Positions 9,321 through 23,765 of a stretch of 64,000 nt of DNA are shown here, piece after piece; positions within the stretch are counted from its first letter, which is position 1; the number at the start of each line of letters is the position of its first letter. The translations under genes and the position numbers were made by a program. The stretch is from Gonatopus flavifemur. Its lineage: Eukaryota; Arthropoda; Insecta; Hymenoptera; Dryinidae. The DNA is taken from NCBI GenBank assembly GCA_018340375.1, contig JAFFJZ010000122.1:60352-124351 (forward strand), written 5' to 3'. The notes beneath the pieces are model-generated. The model was not told where the DNA came from and did not search any database. It saw only the letters and a list, made by a program, of their open reading frames with translations.

Positions 9321-12300
9321 CAGAGTATTCCTACCTCCAAAATGAGATTTCTCGCTCCACGATCTCGCTGAGAACAGGTTTGATATGCTTGATACAGGAG
9401 ATTGACTTCTCGCCCTGATGGCTGAAATCGGAGTGTATATACCATATGGAAGCGATCGCTCTCAGTCGCACGACTAAGATCGTAGTATTCCCACCTCAAA
9501 AATGACATTGCTCGCTCGACGATCTGGCTGAGAACAGGTTCGATATGCTCGATAGAAGGAATTGACTTCTCGGCCTGATGACTCAGATCAGAGTATTCCT
9601 ACCTCCAAAATGAGATTTCTCGCTCCACGATCTCGCTGAGAACAGGTTTGATATGCTTGATACAGGAGATTGACTCCTCGCCCTGATGGCTGAAATCGGA
9701 GTGTATATACCATATGGAAGCGATTGCTCTCGGTCGCACGACTATGATCGTAGTATTCCCACCTCAAAAATGACATTGCTCGCCCGACGATCTGGCTGAG
9801 AACAGGTTCGATATGCTCGATAGAAGGAATTGACTTCTCGGCCTGATGACTCAGATCAGAGTATTCCTACCTCCAAAATGACATTTCTCGCTCCACGATC
9901 TCGCTGAGAACAGGTTCGATATGCTTGATACAGGAGATTGACTCCTCGCCCTGATGGCTGAAATCGGAGTGTATATACCATATGGAAGCGATCGCTCTCG
10001 GCCCGATGGCTAAGGTCGGAGTATTCCTACCTCCAAAATGAGATTTCTCGCACCACGATCTCGCTGAGAACAGGTTTGATATGCTTGATACAAGAGATTG
10101 ACTCCTCGCCCTGATGGCTGAAATCGGAGTGTATATACCATATGGAAGCGATCGCTCTCGGTCGCACGACTAAGATCGTAGTATTCCCACCTCAAAAATG
10201 ACATTGCTCGCTCGACGATCTGGCTGAGAACAGGTTCGATATGCTCGATAGAAGGAATTGACTTCTCGGCCTGATGACTCAGATCAGAGTATTCCTACCT
10301 CCAAAATGAGACTTCTCGCTCCACGATCTCGCTGAGAACAGGTTTGATATGCTTGATACAGGAGATTGACTTCTCGGCCTGATGGCTGAGATCAGAGTGT
10401 ATATACCTTATGGAAGCGATCGCTCTCGGTCGCACGACTAAGATCGCTCCTCGGCCTGATGGCTAAGATCAAAGTATTCCTACCTCAAAAATGACATTGC
10501 TGGCTCGACGACCTGGCTAAGAACAGGTTCGATATGCTCGATAGAAGGAATTGACTTCTCGGCCTGATGACTCAGATCAGAGTATTCCTACCTCCAAAAT
10601 GAGATTTCTCGCTCCACGATCTCGCCGAGAACAGGTTTGATATGCTCGATACAGGAGATTGACTCCTCGCCCTGATGGCTGAAATCGGAGTGTATATACC
10701 ATATGGAAGCGATCGCTCTCGGTCGCACGACTAAGATCGCTCCTCGGCCTGATAGCTAAGATCAAAGTATTCCTACCTCAAAAATGACATTGCTCGCTCG
10801 ACGACCTGGCTAAGAACAGGTTCGATATGCTCGATAGAAGGAATTGACTTCTCGGCCTGATGACTCAAATCAGAGTATTCCTACCTCCAAAATGAGATTT
10901 CTCGCTCCACGATCTCGCCGAGAACAGGTTTGATATGCTTGATACAGGAGATTGACTCCTCGCCCTGATGGCTGAAATCGGAGTGTATATACCATATGGA
11001 AGCGATTGCTCTCGGTCGCACGACTATGATCGTAGTATTCCCACCTCAAAAATGACATTGCTCGCCCGACGATCTGGCTGAGAACAGGTTCGATATGCTC
11101 GATAGAAGGAATTGACTTCTCGGCCTGATGACTCAGATCAGAGTATTCCTACCTCCAAAATGAGATTTCTCGCTCCACGATCTCGCTGAGAACAGGTTTG
11201 ATATGCTTGATACAGGAGATTGACTCCTCGCCCTGATGGCTGAAATCGGAGTGTATATACCATATGGAAGCGATCGCTCTCGGTCGCACGACTAAGATCG
11301 CTTCTCGGCCCGATGGCTAAGATCGGAGTATTCCTACCTCCAAAATGAGATTTCTCGCTCCACGATCTCGCTGAGAACAGGTTTGATATGCTTGATACAG
11401 GAGATTGACTTCTCGGCCTGATGGCTGAGATCGGAGTGTATATACCTCATGGAAGCGATCGCTCTCGGTCGCACGACTAAGATCGCTCCTCGGCCTGATA
11501 GCTAAGATCAAAGTATTCCTACCTCAAAAATGACATTGCTCGCTCGACGACCTGGCTAAGAACAGGTTCGATATGCTCGATAGAAGGAATTGACTTCTCG
11601 GCCTGATGACTCAGATCAGAGTATTCCTACCTCCAAAATGAGATTTCTCGCTCCACGATCTCGCCGAGAACAGGTTTGATATGCTTGATACAAGAGATTG
11701 ACTCCTCGCCCTGATGGCTGAAATCGGAGTGTATATACCATATGGAAGCGATCGCTCTCGGTCGCACGACTAAGATCGTAGTATTCCCACCTCAAAAATG
11801 ACATTGCTCGCTCGACGATCTGGCTGAGAACAGGTTCGATATGCTCGATAGAAGGAATTGACTTCTCGGCCTGATGACTCAGATCAGAGTATTCCTACCT
11901 CCAAAATGAGATTTCTCGCTCCACGATCTTGCTGAGAACAGGTTTGATATGCTTGATGCAGGAGATTGACTTCTCGCCCTGATGGCTGAAATCGGAGTGT
12001 ATATACCATATGGAAGCGATCGCTCTCAGTCGCACGACTAAGATCGTAGTATTCCCACCTCAAAAATGACATTGCTCGCTCGACGATCTGGCTGAGAACA
12101 GGTTCGATATGCTCGATAGAAGGAATTGACTTCTCGGCCTGATGACTCAGATCAGAGTATTCCTACCTCCAAAATGACATTTCTCGCTCCACGATCTCGC
12201 TGAGAACAGGTTCGATATGCTTGATACAGGAGATTGACTCCTCGCCCTGATGGCTGAAATCGGAGTGTATATACCATATGGAAGCGATCGCTCTCGGCCC

Positions 12301-15300
12301 GATGGCTAAGGTCGGAGTATTCCTACCTCCAAAATGAGATTCCTAGCTCCACGATCTCGCTGAGAACAGGTTTGATATGCTTGATGCAGGAGATTGACTT
12401 CTCGCCCTGATGGCTGAAATCGGAGTGTATATACCATATGGAAGCGATCGCTCTCAGTCGCACGACTAAGATCGTAGTATTCCCACCTCAAAAATGACAT
12501 TGCTCGCTCGACAATCTGGCTGTGAACAGGTTCGATATGCTCGATAGAAGGAATTGACTTCTCGGCCTGATGACTCAGATCAGAGTATTCCTACCTCCAA
12601 AATGAGATTCCTCGCTCCACGATCTCGCTGAGAACAGGTTCCATATGCTTGATACAGGAGATTGACTTCTCGGCCTGATGGCTGAGATCGGAGTGTATAT
12701 ACCTTATGGAAGCGATCGCTCTCGGTCGCACGACTAAGATCGCTTCTCGGCCTGATGGCTAAGATCAAAGTATTCCTACCTCCAAAATGAGATTTCTCGC
12801 TCCACGATCTCGCCGAGAACAGGTTTGATATGCTTGATACAGGAGATTGACTCCTCGCCCTGATGGCTGAAATCGCAGTGTATATACCATATGGAAGCGA
12901 TCGCTCTCGGTCGCACGACTAAGATCGTAGTATTCCCACCTCAAAAATGACATTGCTCGCCCGACGATCTGGCTGAGAACAGGTTCGATATGCTCGATAG
13001 AGGGAATTGACTTCTCGGCCTGATGACTCAGATCAGAGTATTCCTACCTCCAAAATGAGATTTCTCGCTCCACGATCTCGCTGAGAACAGGTTTGATATG
13101 CTTGATACAGGAGATTGACTCCTCGCCCTGATGGCTGAAATCGGAGTGTATATACCTTATGGAAGCGATCGCTCTCGGTCGCACGACTAAGATCGCTCCT
13201 CGGCCTGATGGCTAAGATCAAAGTATTCCTACCTCAAAAATGACATTGCTCGCTCGACGACCTGGCTAAGAACAGGTTCGATATGCTCGATAGAAGGAAT
13301 TGACTTCTCGGCCTGATGACTCAGATCAGAGTATTCCTACCTCCAAAATGACATTTCTCGCTCCACGATCTCGCCGAAAACAGGTTCGATATGCTTGATA
13401 CAGGAGATTGACTCCTCGCCCTGATGGCTGAAATCGGAGTGTATATACCATATGGAAGCGATCGCTCTCGGCCCGATGGCTAAGGTCGGAGTATTCCTAC
13501 CTCCAAAATGAGATTTCTCGCACCACGATCTCGCTGAGAACAGGTTTGATATGCTTGATACAAGAGATTGACTCCTCGCCCTGATGGCTGAAATCGGAGT
13601 GTATATACCATATGGAAGCGATCGCTCTCGGTCGCACGACTAAGATCGTAGTATTCCCACCTCAAAAATGACATTGCTCGCCCGACAATCTGGCTGAGAA
13701 CAGGTTCGATATGCTCGATAGAAGGAATTGACTTCTCGGCCTGATGACTCAGATCAGAGTATTCCTACCTCCAAAATGAGATTTCTCGCTCCACGATCTC
13801 GCTGAGAACAGGTTTGATATGCTTGATACAGGAGATTGACTCCTCGCCCTGATGGCTGAAATCGGAGTGTATATACCATATGGAAGAGATCGCTCTCGGT
13901 CGCACGACTAAGATCGCCCCTCGGCCTGATGGCTAAGATCAAAGTATTCCTACCTCAAAAATGACATTGCTCGCTCGACGACCTGGCTGAGAACAGGTTC
14001 GATATGCTCGATAGAGGGAATTGACTTCTCGGCCTGATGACTCAGATCAGAGTATTCCTACCTCCAAAATGAGATTTCTCGCTCCCCGATCTCGCTGAGA
14101 ACAGGTTTGATATGCTTGATACAGGAGATTGACTCCTCGCCCTGATGGCTGAAATCGGAGTGTATATACCTTATGGAAGCGATCGCTCTCGGTCGCACGA
14201 CTAAGATCGCTCCTCGGCCTGATGGCTAAGATCAAAGTATTCCTACCTCAAAAATGACATTGCTCGCTCGACGACCTGGCTAAGAACAGGTTCGATATGC
14301 TCGATAGAAGGAATTGACTTCTCGGCCTGATGACTCAGATCAGAGTATTCCTACCTCCAAAATGAGATTTTTCGCTTCACGATCTCGCTGAGAACAGGTT
14401 TGATATGCTTGATGCAGGAGATTGACTTCTCGCCCTGATGGCTGAAATCGGAGTGTATATACCATATGGAAGCGATCGCTCTCAGTCGCACGACTAAGAT
14501 CGTAGTATTCCCACCTCAAAAATGACATTGCTCGCTCGACGATCTGGCTGAGAACAGGTTCGATATGCTCGATAGAAGGAATTGACTTCTCGGCCTGATG
14601 ACTCAGATCAGAGTATTCCTACCTCCAAAATGACATTTCTCGCTCCACGATCTCGCTGAGAACAGGTTCGATATTCTTGATACAGGAGATTGACTCCTCG
14701 CCCTGATGGCTGAAATCGGAGTGTATATACCATATGGAAGCGATCGCTCTCGGCCCGATGGCTAAGGTCGGAGTATTCCTACCTCCAAAATGAGATTTCT
14801 CGCACCACGATCTCGCTGAGAACAGGTTTGATATGCTTGATACAAGAGATTGACTCCTCGCCCTGATGGCTGAAATCGGAGTGTATATACCATATGGAAG
14901 CGATCGCTCTCGGTCGCACGACTAAGATCGCAGTATTCCCACCTCAAAAATGACATTGCTCGCTCGACGATCTGGCTGAGAACAGGTTCGATATGCTCGA
15001 TAGAAGGAATTGACTTCTCGGCCTGATGACTCAGATCAGAGTATTCCTACCTCCGAAATGAGATTTCTCGCTCCACGATCTCGCTGAGAACAGGTTTGAT
15101 ATGCTTGATACAGGAGATTGACTCCTCGCCCTGATGGCTGAAATCGGAGTGTATATACCATATGGAAGCGATCGCTCTCGGTCGCACGACTAAGATCGTA
15201 GTATTCCCACCTCAAAAATGACATTGCTCGCCCGACAATCTGGCTGAGAACAGGTTCGATATGCTCGATAGAAGGAATTGACTTCTCGGCCTGATGACTC

Positions 15301-18300
15301 AGATCAGAGTATTCCTACCTCCAAAATGAGATTTCTCGCTCCACGATCTCGCTGAGAACAGGTTTGATATGCTTGATACAGGAGATTGACTCCTCGCCCT
15401 GATGGCTGAAATCGGAGTGTATATACCATATGGAAGCGATTGCTCTCGGTCGCACGACTATGATCGTAGTATTCCCACCTCAAAAATGACATTGCTCGCC
15501 CGACGATCTGGCTGAGAACAGGTTCGATATGCTCGATAGAAGGAATTGACTTCTCGGCCTGATGACTCAGATCAAAGTATTCCTACCTCCAAAATGAGAT
15601 TTCTCGCTCCACGATCTCGCCGAAAACAGGTTTGATATGCTTGATACAGGAGATTGACTCCTCGCCCTGATGGCTGAAATCGCAGTGTATATACCATATG
15701 GAAGCGATCGCTCTCGGTCGCGCTACTAAGATCGTAGTATTCCCACCTCAAAAATGACATTGCTCGCCCGACGATCTGGCTGAGAACAGGTTCGATATGC
15801 TCGATAGAGGGAATTGACTTCTCGGCCTGATGACTCAGATCAGAGTATTCCTACCTCCAAAATGAGATTTCTCGCTCCACGATCTCGCTGAGAACAGGTT
15901 TGATATGCTTGATACAGGAGATTGACTCCTCGCCCTGATGGCTGAAATCGGAGTGTATATACCTTATGGACGCGATCGCTCTCGGTCGCACGACTAAGAT
16001 CGCTCCTCGGCCTGATGGCTAAGATCAAAGTATTCCTACCTCAAAAATGACATTGCTCGCTCGACGACCTGGCTAAGAACAGGTTCGATATGCTCGATAG
16101 AAGGAATTGACTTCTCGGCCTGTTGACTCAGATCAGAGTATTCCTACCTCCAAAATGACATTTCTCGCTCCACGATCTCGCCGAAAACAGGTTCGATATG
16201 CTTGATACAGGAGATTGACTCCTCGCCCTGATGGCTGAAATCGGAGTGTATATACCATATGGAAGCGATCGCTCTCGGCCCGATGGCTAAGGTCGGAGTA
16301 TTCCTACCTCCAAAATGAGATTTCTCGCACCAGGATCTCGCTGAGAACAGGTTTGATATGCTTGATACAAGAGATTGACTCCTCGCCCTGATGGCTGAAA
16401 TCGGAGTGTATATACCATATGGAAGCGATCGCTCTCGGTCGCACGACTAAGATCGTAGTATTCCCACCTCAAAAATGACATTGCTCGCTCGACGATCTGG
16501 CTGAGAACAGGTTCGATATGCTCGATAGAAGGAATTGACTTCTCGGCCTGATGACTCAGATCAGAGTATTCCTACCTCCAAAATGAGATTTCTCGCTCCA
16601 CGATCTCGCTGAGAACAGGTTTGATATGCTTGATGCAGGAGATTGACTCCTCGCCCTGATGGCTGAAATCGGAGTGTATATACCATATGGAAGCGATCGC
16701 TCTCGGTCGCACGACTAAGATCGTAGTATTCCCACCTCAAAAATGACATTGCTCGCCCGACGATCTGGCTGAGAACAGGTTCGATATGCTCGATAGAAGG
16801 AATTGACTTCTCGGCCTGATGACTCAGATCAGAGTATTCCTACCTCCAAAATGAGATTCCTCGCTCCACGATCTCGCTGAGAACAGGTTTGATATGCTGG
16901 ATGCAGGAGATCGACTTCTCGCCCTGATGGCTGAAATCGGAATGTATATACCATATGGAAGCGATCGCTCTCAGTCGCACGACTAAGATCGTAGTATTCC
17001 CACCTCAGAAATGACATTGCTCGCTCGACGATCTGGCTGAGAACAGGTTCGATATGCTCGATAGAAGGAATCGACTTCTCGGCCTGATGACTCAGATCAG
17101 AGTATTCCTACCTCCAAAATGAGATTTCTCGCTCCACGATCTCGCTGAGAACAGGTTTGATATGCTTGATACAGGAGATTGACTCCTCGCCCTGATGGCT
17201 GAAATCGGAGTGTATATACCTTATGGACGCGATCGCTCTCGGTCGCACGACTAAGATCGCTCCTCGGCCTGATGGCTAAGATCGAAGTATTCCTACCTCA
17301 AAAATGACATTGCTCGCTCGACGACCTGGCTAAGAACAGGTTCGATATGCTCGATAGAAGGAATTGACTTCTCGGCCTGATGACTCAGATCAGAGTATTC
17401 CTACCTCCAAAATGACATTTCTCGCTCCACGATCTCGCTGAGAACAGGTTCGATATGCTTGATACAGGAGATTGACTCCTCGCCCTGATGGCTGAAATCG
17501 GAGTGTATATACCATATGGAAGCGATCGCTCTCGGCCCGATGGCTAAGGTCGGAGTATTCCTACCTCCAAAATGAGATTTCTCGCACCACGATCTCGCTG
17601 AGAACAGGTTTGATATGCTTGATACAAGAGATTGACTCCTCGCCCTGATGGCTGAAATCGGAGTGTATATACCATATGGAAGCGATCGCTCTCGGTCGCA
17701 CGACTAAGATCGTAGTATTCCCACCTCAAAAATGACATTGCTCGCTCGACGATCTGGCTGAGAACAGGTTCGATATGCTCGATAGATGGAATTGACTTCT
17801 CGGCCTGATGACTCAGATCAGAGTATTCCTACCTCCAAAATGAGATTTCTCGCTCCACGATCACGCTGAGAACAGGTTTGATATGCTTGATGCAGGGGAT
17901 TGACTTCTCGCCCTGATGGCTGAAATCGGAGTGTATATACCATATGGAAGCGATCGCTCTCAGTCGCACGACTAAGATCGTAGTATTCCCACCTCAAAAA
18001 TGACATTGCTCGCTCGACGATCTGGCTGAGAACAGGTTTGATATGCTCGATAGAAGGAATTGACTTCTCGGCCTGATGACTCAGATCAGAGTATTCCTAC
18101 CTCCAAAATGACATTTCTCGCTCCACGATCTCGCTGAGAACAGGTTCGATATGCTTGATACAGGAGATTGACTCCTCGCCCTGATGGCTGAAATCGGAGT
18201 GTATATACCATATGGAAGCGATCGCTCTCGGCCCGATGGCTAAGGTCGGAGTATTCCTACCTCCAAAATGAGATTCCTCGCTCCACGATCTCGCTGAGAA

Positions 18301-18650
18301 CAGGTTTGATATGCTTGATGCAGGAGATTGACTTCTCGCCCTGATGGCTGAAATCGGAGTGTATATACCATATGGAAGCGATCGCTCTCAGTCGCACGAC
18401 TAAGATCGTAGTATTCCCACCTCAAAAATGACATTGCTCGCTCGACGATCTGGCTGAGAACAGGTTCGATATGCTCGATAGAAGGAATTGACTTCACGGC
18501 CTGATGACTCAGATCAGAGTATTCCTACCTCCAAAATGAGATTTCTCGCTCCACGATCTCGCTGAGAACAGGTTCCATATGCTTGATACAGGAGATTGAC
18601 TTCTCGGCCTGATGGCTGAGATCGGAGTGTATATACCATATGGAAGCGAT
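9321..18650. repeat. Mosaic stretch of dimers and trimers with local duplications
   Basis: Only alpha, beta, beta-prime and gamma units; no gene seen. The order is less regular than to the left. A block starting near 12,765 (gamma-derived beta, then gamma, then beta-prime) recurs near 15,572 at offset 2,807. Runs of plain 268-bp dimers occur, for example 15,036 to 15,840. A unit with GCAGTATTCCC near 14,930 recurs near 22,965. The lack of one dominant period suggests several overlapping exchanges. Confidence 0.8.
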
Positions 18651-21600
18651 CGCTCTCGGCCCGATGGCTAAGGTCGGAGTATTCCTACCTCCAAAATGAG
18701 ATTTCTCGCACCACGATCTCGCTGAGAACAGGTTTGATATGCTTGATACAGGAGATTGACTCCTCGCCTGATGGCTGAAATCGAGTGTATATACCATATG
18801 GAAGCGATCGCTCTCGGTCGCACGACTAAGATCGTAGTATTCCCACCTCAAAAATGACATTGCTGGCTCGACGATCTGGCTGAGAACAGGTTCGATATGC
18901 TCGATAGAAGGAATTGACTTCTCGGCCTGATGACTCAGATCAGAGTATTCCTACCTCCAAAATGAGATTTCTCGTTCCACGATCTCGCTGAGAACAGGTT
19001 TGATATGCTTGATGCAGGAGATTGACTTCTCGCCCTGATGGCTGAAATCGGAGTGTATATACCATATGGAAGCGATCGCTCTCGGTCGCATGACTAAGAT
19101 CGCTTCTCGGCCTGATGGCTAAGATCAAAGTATTCCTACCTCCAAAATGAGATTTCTCGCTCCACGATCTCGCCGAGAACAGGTTCGATATGCTCGATAC
19201 AGGAGATTGACTCCTCGCCCTGATGGCTGAAATCGCAGTGTATATACCATATGGAAGCGATCGCTCTCGGTCGCACGACTAAGATCGTAGTATTCCCACA
19301 TCAAAATGACATTGCTCGCCCGACGCTCTGGCTGAAAACAGGTTCGATATGCTCGATAGAGGGAATTGACTTCTCGGCCTGATGACTCAGATCAGAGTAT
19401 TCCTACCTCCAAAATGAGATTTCTCGCTCCCCGATCTCGCTGAGAACAGGTTTGATATGCTTGATACAGGAGATTGACTCCTCGCCCTGATGGCTGAAAT
19501 CGGAGTGTATATAGCTTATGGAAGCGATCGCTCTCGGTCGCACGACTAAGATCGCTCCTCGGCCTGATGGCTGAGATCAGAGTATTCCTACCTCCAAAAT
19601 GAGATTTTTCGCTTCACGATCTCGCTGAGAACAGGTTTGATATGCTTGATGCAGGAGATTGACTTCTCGCCCTGATGGCTGAAATCAGTGTATATACCAT
19701 ATGGAAGCGATCGCTCTCAGTCGCACGACTAAGATCGTAGTATTCCCACCTCAAAAATGACATTGCTCGCTCGACGATCTGGCTGAGAACAGGTTCGATA
19801 TGCTCGATAGAAGGAATTGACTTCTCGGCCTGATGACTCAGATCAGAGTATTCCTACCTCCAAAATGACATTTCTCGCTCCACGATCTCGCTGAGAACAG
19901 GTTTGATATGCTTGATACAGGAGATTGACTCCTCGCCCTGATGGCTGAAATCGGAGTGTATATACCTTATGGAAGCGATCGCTCTCGGTCGCACGACTAA
20001 GATCGCTCCTCGGCCTGATGGCTAAGATCAAAGTATTCCTACCTCAAAAATGACATTGCTCGCTCGACGACCTGGCTAAGAACAGGTTCGATATGCTCGA
20101 TAGAAGGAATTGACTTTTCGGCCTGATGACTCAGATCAGAGTATTCCTACCTCCAAAATGACATTTCTCGCTCCACGATCTCGCTGAGAACAGGTTCGAT
20201 ATGCTTGATACAGGAGATTGACTCCTCGCCCTGATGGCTGAAATCGGAGTGTATATACCATATGGAAGCGATCGCTCTCGGCCCGATGGCTAAGGTCGGA
20301 GTATTCCTACCTCCAAAATGAGATTTCTCGCACCACGATCTCGCTGAGAACAGGTTTGATATGCTTGATACAAGAGATTGACTCCTCGCCCTGATGGCTG
20401 AAATCGGAGTGTATATACCATATGGAAGCGATCGCTCTCGGTCGCACGACTAAGATCGTAGTATTCCCACCTCAAAAATGACATTGCTGGCTCGACGATC
20501 TGGCTGAGAACAGGTTCGATATGCTCGATAGAAGGAATTGACTTCTCGGCCTGATGACTCAGATCAGAGTATTCCTACCTCCAAAATGAGATTTCTCGCT
20601 CCACGATCTCGCTGAGAACAGGTTTGATATGCTTGATGCAGGAGATTGACTTCTCGCCCTGATGGCTGAAATCGGAGTGTATATACCATATGGAAGCGAT
20701 CGCTCTCGGTCGCATGACTAAGATCGCTTCTCGGCCTGATGGCTAAGATCAAAGTATTCCTACCTCCAAAATGAGATTTCTCGCTCCACGATCTCGCCGA
20801 GAACAGGTTCGATATGCTCGATACAGGAGATTGACTCCTCGCCCTGATGGCTGAAATCGCAGTGTATATACCATATGGAAGCGATCGCTCTCGGTCGCAC
20901 GACTAAGATCGTAGTATTCCCACCTCAAAAATGACATTGCTCGCCCGACGATCTGGCTGAGAACAGGTTCGATATGCTCGATAGAGGGAATTGACTTCTC
21001 GGCCTGATGACTCAGATCAGAGTATTCCTACCTCCAAAATGAGATTTCTCGCTCCCCGATCTCGCTGAGAACAGGTTTGATATGCTTGATACAGGAGATT
21101 GACTCCTCGCCCTGATGGCTGAAATCGGAGTGTATATAGCTTATGGAAGCGATCGCTCTCGGTCGCACGACTAAGATCGCTCCTCGGCCTGATGGCTAAG
21201 ATCAGAGTATTCCTACCTCCAAAATGAGATTTTTCGCTTCACGATCTCGCTGAGAACAGGTTTGATATGCTTGATGCAGGAGATTGACTTCTCGCCCTGA
21301 TGGCTGAAATCGGAGTGTATATACCATATGGAAGCGATCGCTCTCAGTCGCACGACTAAGATCGTAGTATTCCCACCTCAAAAATGACATTGCTCGCTCG
21401 ACGATCTGGCTGAGAACAGGTTCGATATGCTCGATAGAAGGAATTGACTTCTCGGCCTGATGACTCAGATCAGAGTATTCCTACCTCCAAAATGACATTT
21501 CTCGCTCCACGATCTCGCTGAGAACAGGTTTGATATGCTTGATACAGGAGATTGACTCCTCGCCCTGATGGCTGAAATCGGAGTGTATATACCTTATGGA

Positions 21601-22563
21601 AGCGATCGCTCTCGGTCGCACGACTAAGATCGCTCCTCGGCCTGATGGCTAAGATCAAAGTATTCCTACCTCAAAAATGACATTGCTCGCTCGACGACCT
21701 GGCTAAGAACAGGTTCGATATGCTCGATAGAAGGAATTGACTTTTCGGCCTGATGACTCAGATCAGAGTATTCCTACCTCCAAAATGACATTTCTCGCTC
21801 CACGATCTCGCTGAGAACAGGTTCGATATGCTTGATACAGGAGATTGACTCCTCGCCCTGATGGCTGAAATCGGAGTGTATATACCATATGGAAGCGATC
21901 GCTCTCGGCCCGATGGCTAAGGTCGGAGTATTCCTACCTCCAAAATGAGATTTCTCGCACCACGATCTCGCTGAGAACAGGTTTGATATGCTTGATACAA
22001 GAGATTGACTCCTCGCCTGATGGCTGAAATCGGAGTGTATATACCATATGGAAGCGATCGCTCTCGGTCGCACGACTAAGATCGTAGTATTCCCACCTCA
22101 AAAATGACATTGCTGGCTCGACGATCTGGCTGAGAACAGGTTCGATATGCTCGATAGAAGGAATTGACTTCTCGGCCTGATGACTCAGATCAGAGTATTC
22201 CTACCTCCAAAATGAGATTTCTCGCTCCACGATCTCGCTGAGAACAGGTTTGATATGCTTGATGCAGGAGATTGACTTCTCGCCCTGATGGCTGAAATCG
22301 GAGTGTATATACCATATGGAAGCGATCGCTCTCGGTCGCATGACTAAGATCGCTTCTCGGCCTGATGGCTAAGATCAAAGTATTCCTACCTCCAAAATGA
22401 GATTTCTCGCTCCACGATCTCGCCGAGAACAGGTTCGATATGCTCGATACAGGAGATTGACTCCTCGCCCTGATGGCTGAAATCGCAGTGTATATACCAT
22501 ATGGAAGCGATCGCTCTCGGTCGCACGACTAAGATCGTAGTATTCCCACCTCAAAAATGACAT
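18651..22563. repeat. 1.62-kb higher-order repeat, about 2.4 tandem copies
   Basis: The same order of variants recurs at offsets of 1,624 and 1,626 bp. A rare alpha variant TGCTGGCTCGACG lies at 18,861, 20,485 and 22,111. A gamma with CGCATGACTAAG and a beta with CTCCCCGATCTCG follow in register. The first two copies are full and the third stops near 22,563. Small deletions mark copy 1, for example near 18,783 (AAATCGAGTG) and 19,686 (AAATCAGTG). Confidence 0.86.
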
Positions 22564-23765
22564 TGCTCGCTCGACGATCTGGCTGAGAACAGGTTCGATA
22601 TGCTCGATAGAAGGAATTGACTTCTCGGCCTGATGACTCAGATCAGAGTATTCCTACCTCCAAAATGACATTTCTCGCTCCACGATCTCGCTGAGAACAG
22701 GTTCGATATGCTTGATACAGGAGATTGACTCCTCGCCCTGATGGCTGAAATCGGAGTGTATATACCATATGGAAGCGATCGCTCTCGGCCCGATGGCTAA
22801 GGTCGGAGTATTCCTACCTCCAAAATGAGATTTCTCGCACCACGATCTCGCTGAGAACAGGTTTGATATGCTTGATACAAGAGATTGACTCCTCGCCCTG
22901 ATGGCTGAAATCGGAGTGTATATACCATATGGAAGCGATCGCTCTCGGTCGCACGACTAAGATCGCAGTATTCCCACCTCAAAAATGACATTGCTCGCTC
23001 GACGATCTGGCTGAGAACAGGTTCGATATGCTCGATAGAAGGAATTGACTTCTCGGCCTGATGACTCAGATCAGAGTATTCCTACCTCCGAAATGAGATT
23101 TCTCGCTCCACGATCTCGCTGAGAACAGGTTTGATATGCTTGATACAGGAGATTGACTCCTCGCCCTGATGGCTGAAATCGGAGTGTATATACCATATGG
23201 AAGCGATCGCTCTCGGCCCGATGTCTAAGTTCTGAGTATTCCTACCTCCAAAATGAGATTTCTCGCACCACGATCTCGCTGAGAACAGGTTTGATATGCT
23301 TGATACAAGAGATTGACTCCTCGCCCTGATGGCTGAAATCGGAGTGTATATACCATATGGAAGCGATCGCTCTCGGTCGCACGACTAAGATCGCAGTATT
23401 CCTACCTCCAAAATGACATTTCTCGCTCCACGATCTCGCTGAGAACAGGTTCGATATGCTTGATACAGGAGATTGACTTCTCGCCCTGATGGCTGAAATC
23501 GGAGTGTATATACCATATGGAAGCGATCGCTCTCGGTCGCATGACTAAGATCGCTTCTCGGCCTGATGGCTAAGATCAAAGTATTCCTACCTCCAAAATG
23601 AGATTTCTCGCTCCACGATCTCGCCGAGAACAGGTTCGATATGCTCGATACAGGAGATTGACTCCTCGCCCTGATGGCTGAAATCGCAGTGTATATACCA
23701 TATGGAAGCGATCGCTCTCGGTCGCACGACTAAGATCGTAGTATTCCCACCTCAAAAATGACATT
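22564..23765. repeat. Short mosaic block related to 14.5-15.2 kb
   Basis: From about 22,564 to 23,170 the order and rare variants (GATCGCAGTATTCCC, CTCCGAAATGAG) match 14,530-15,140 at offset about 8,035. The link to the next unit then carries a small cluster of changes (23,221-23,238, GTCTAAGTTCTGAG). The block ends with a gamma/beta pair also seen near 20,750 and 22,375. No gene. Confidence 0.75.
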
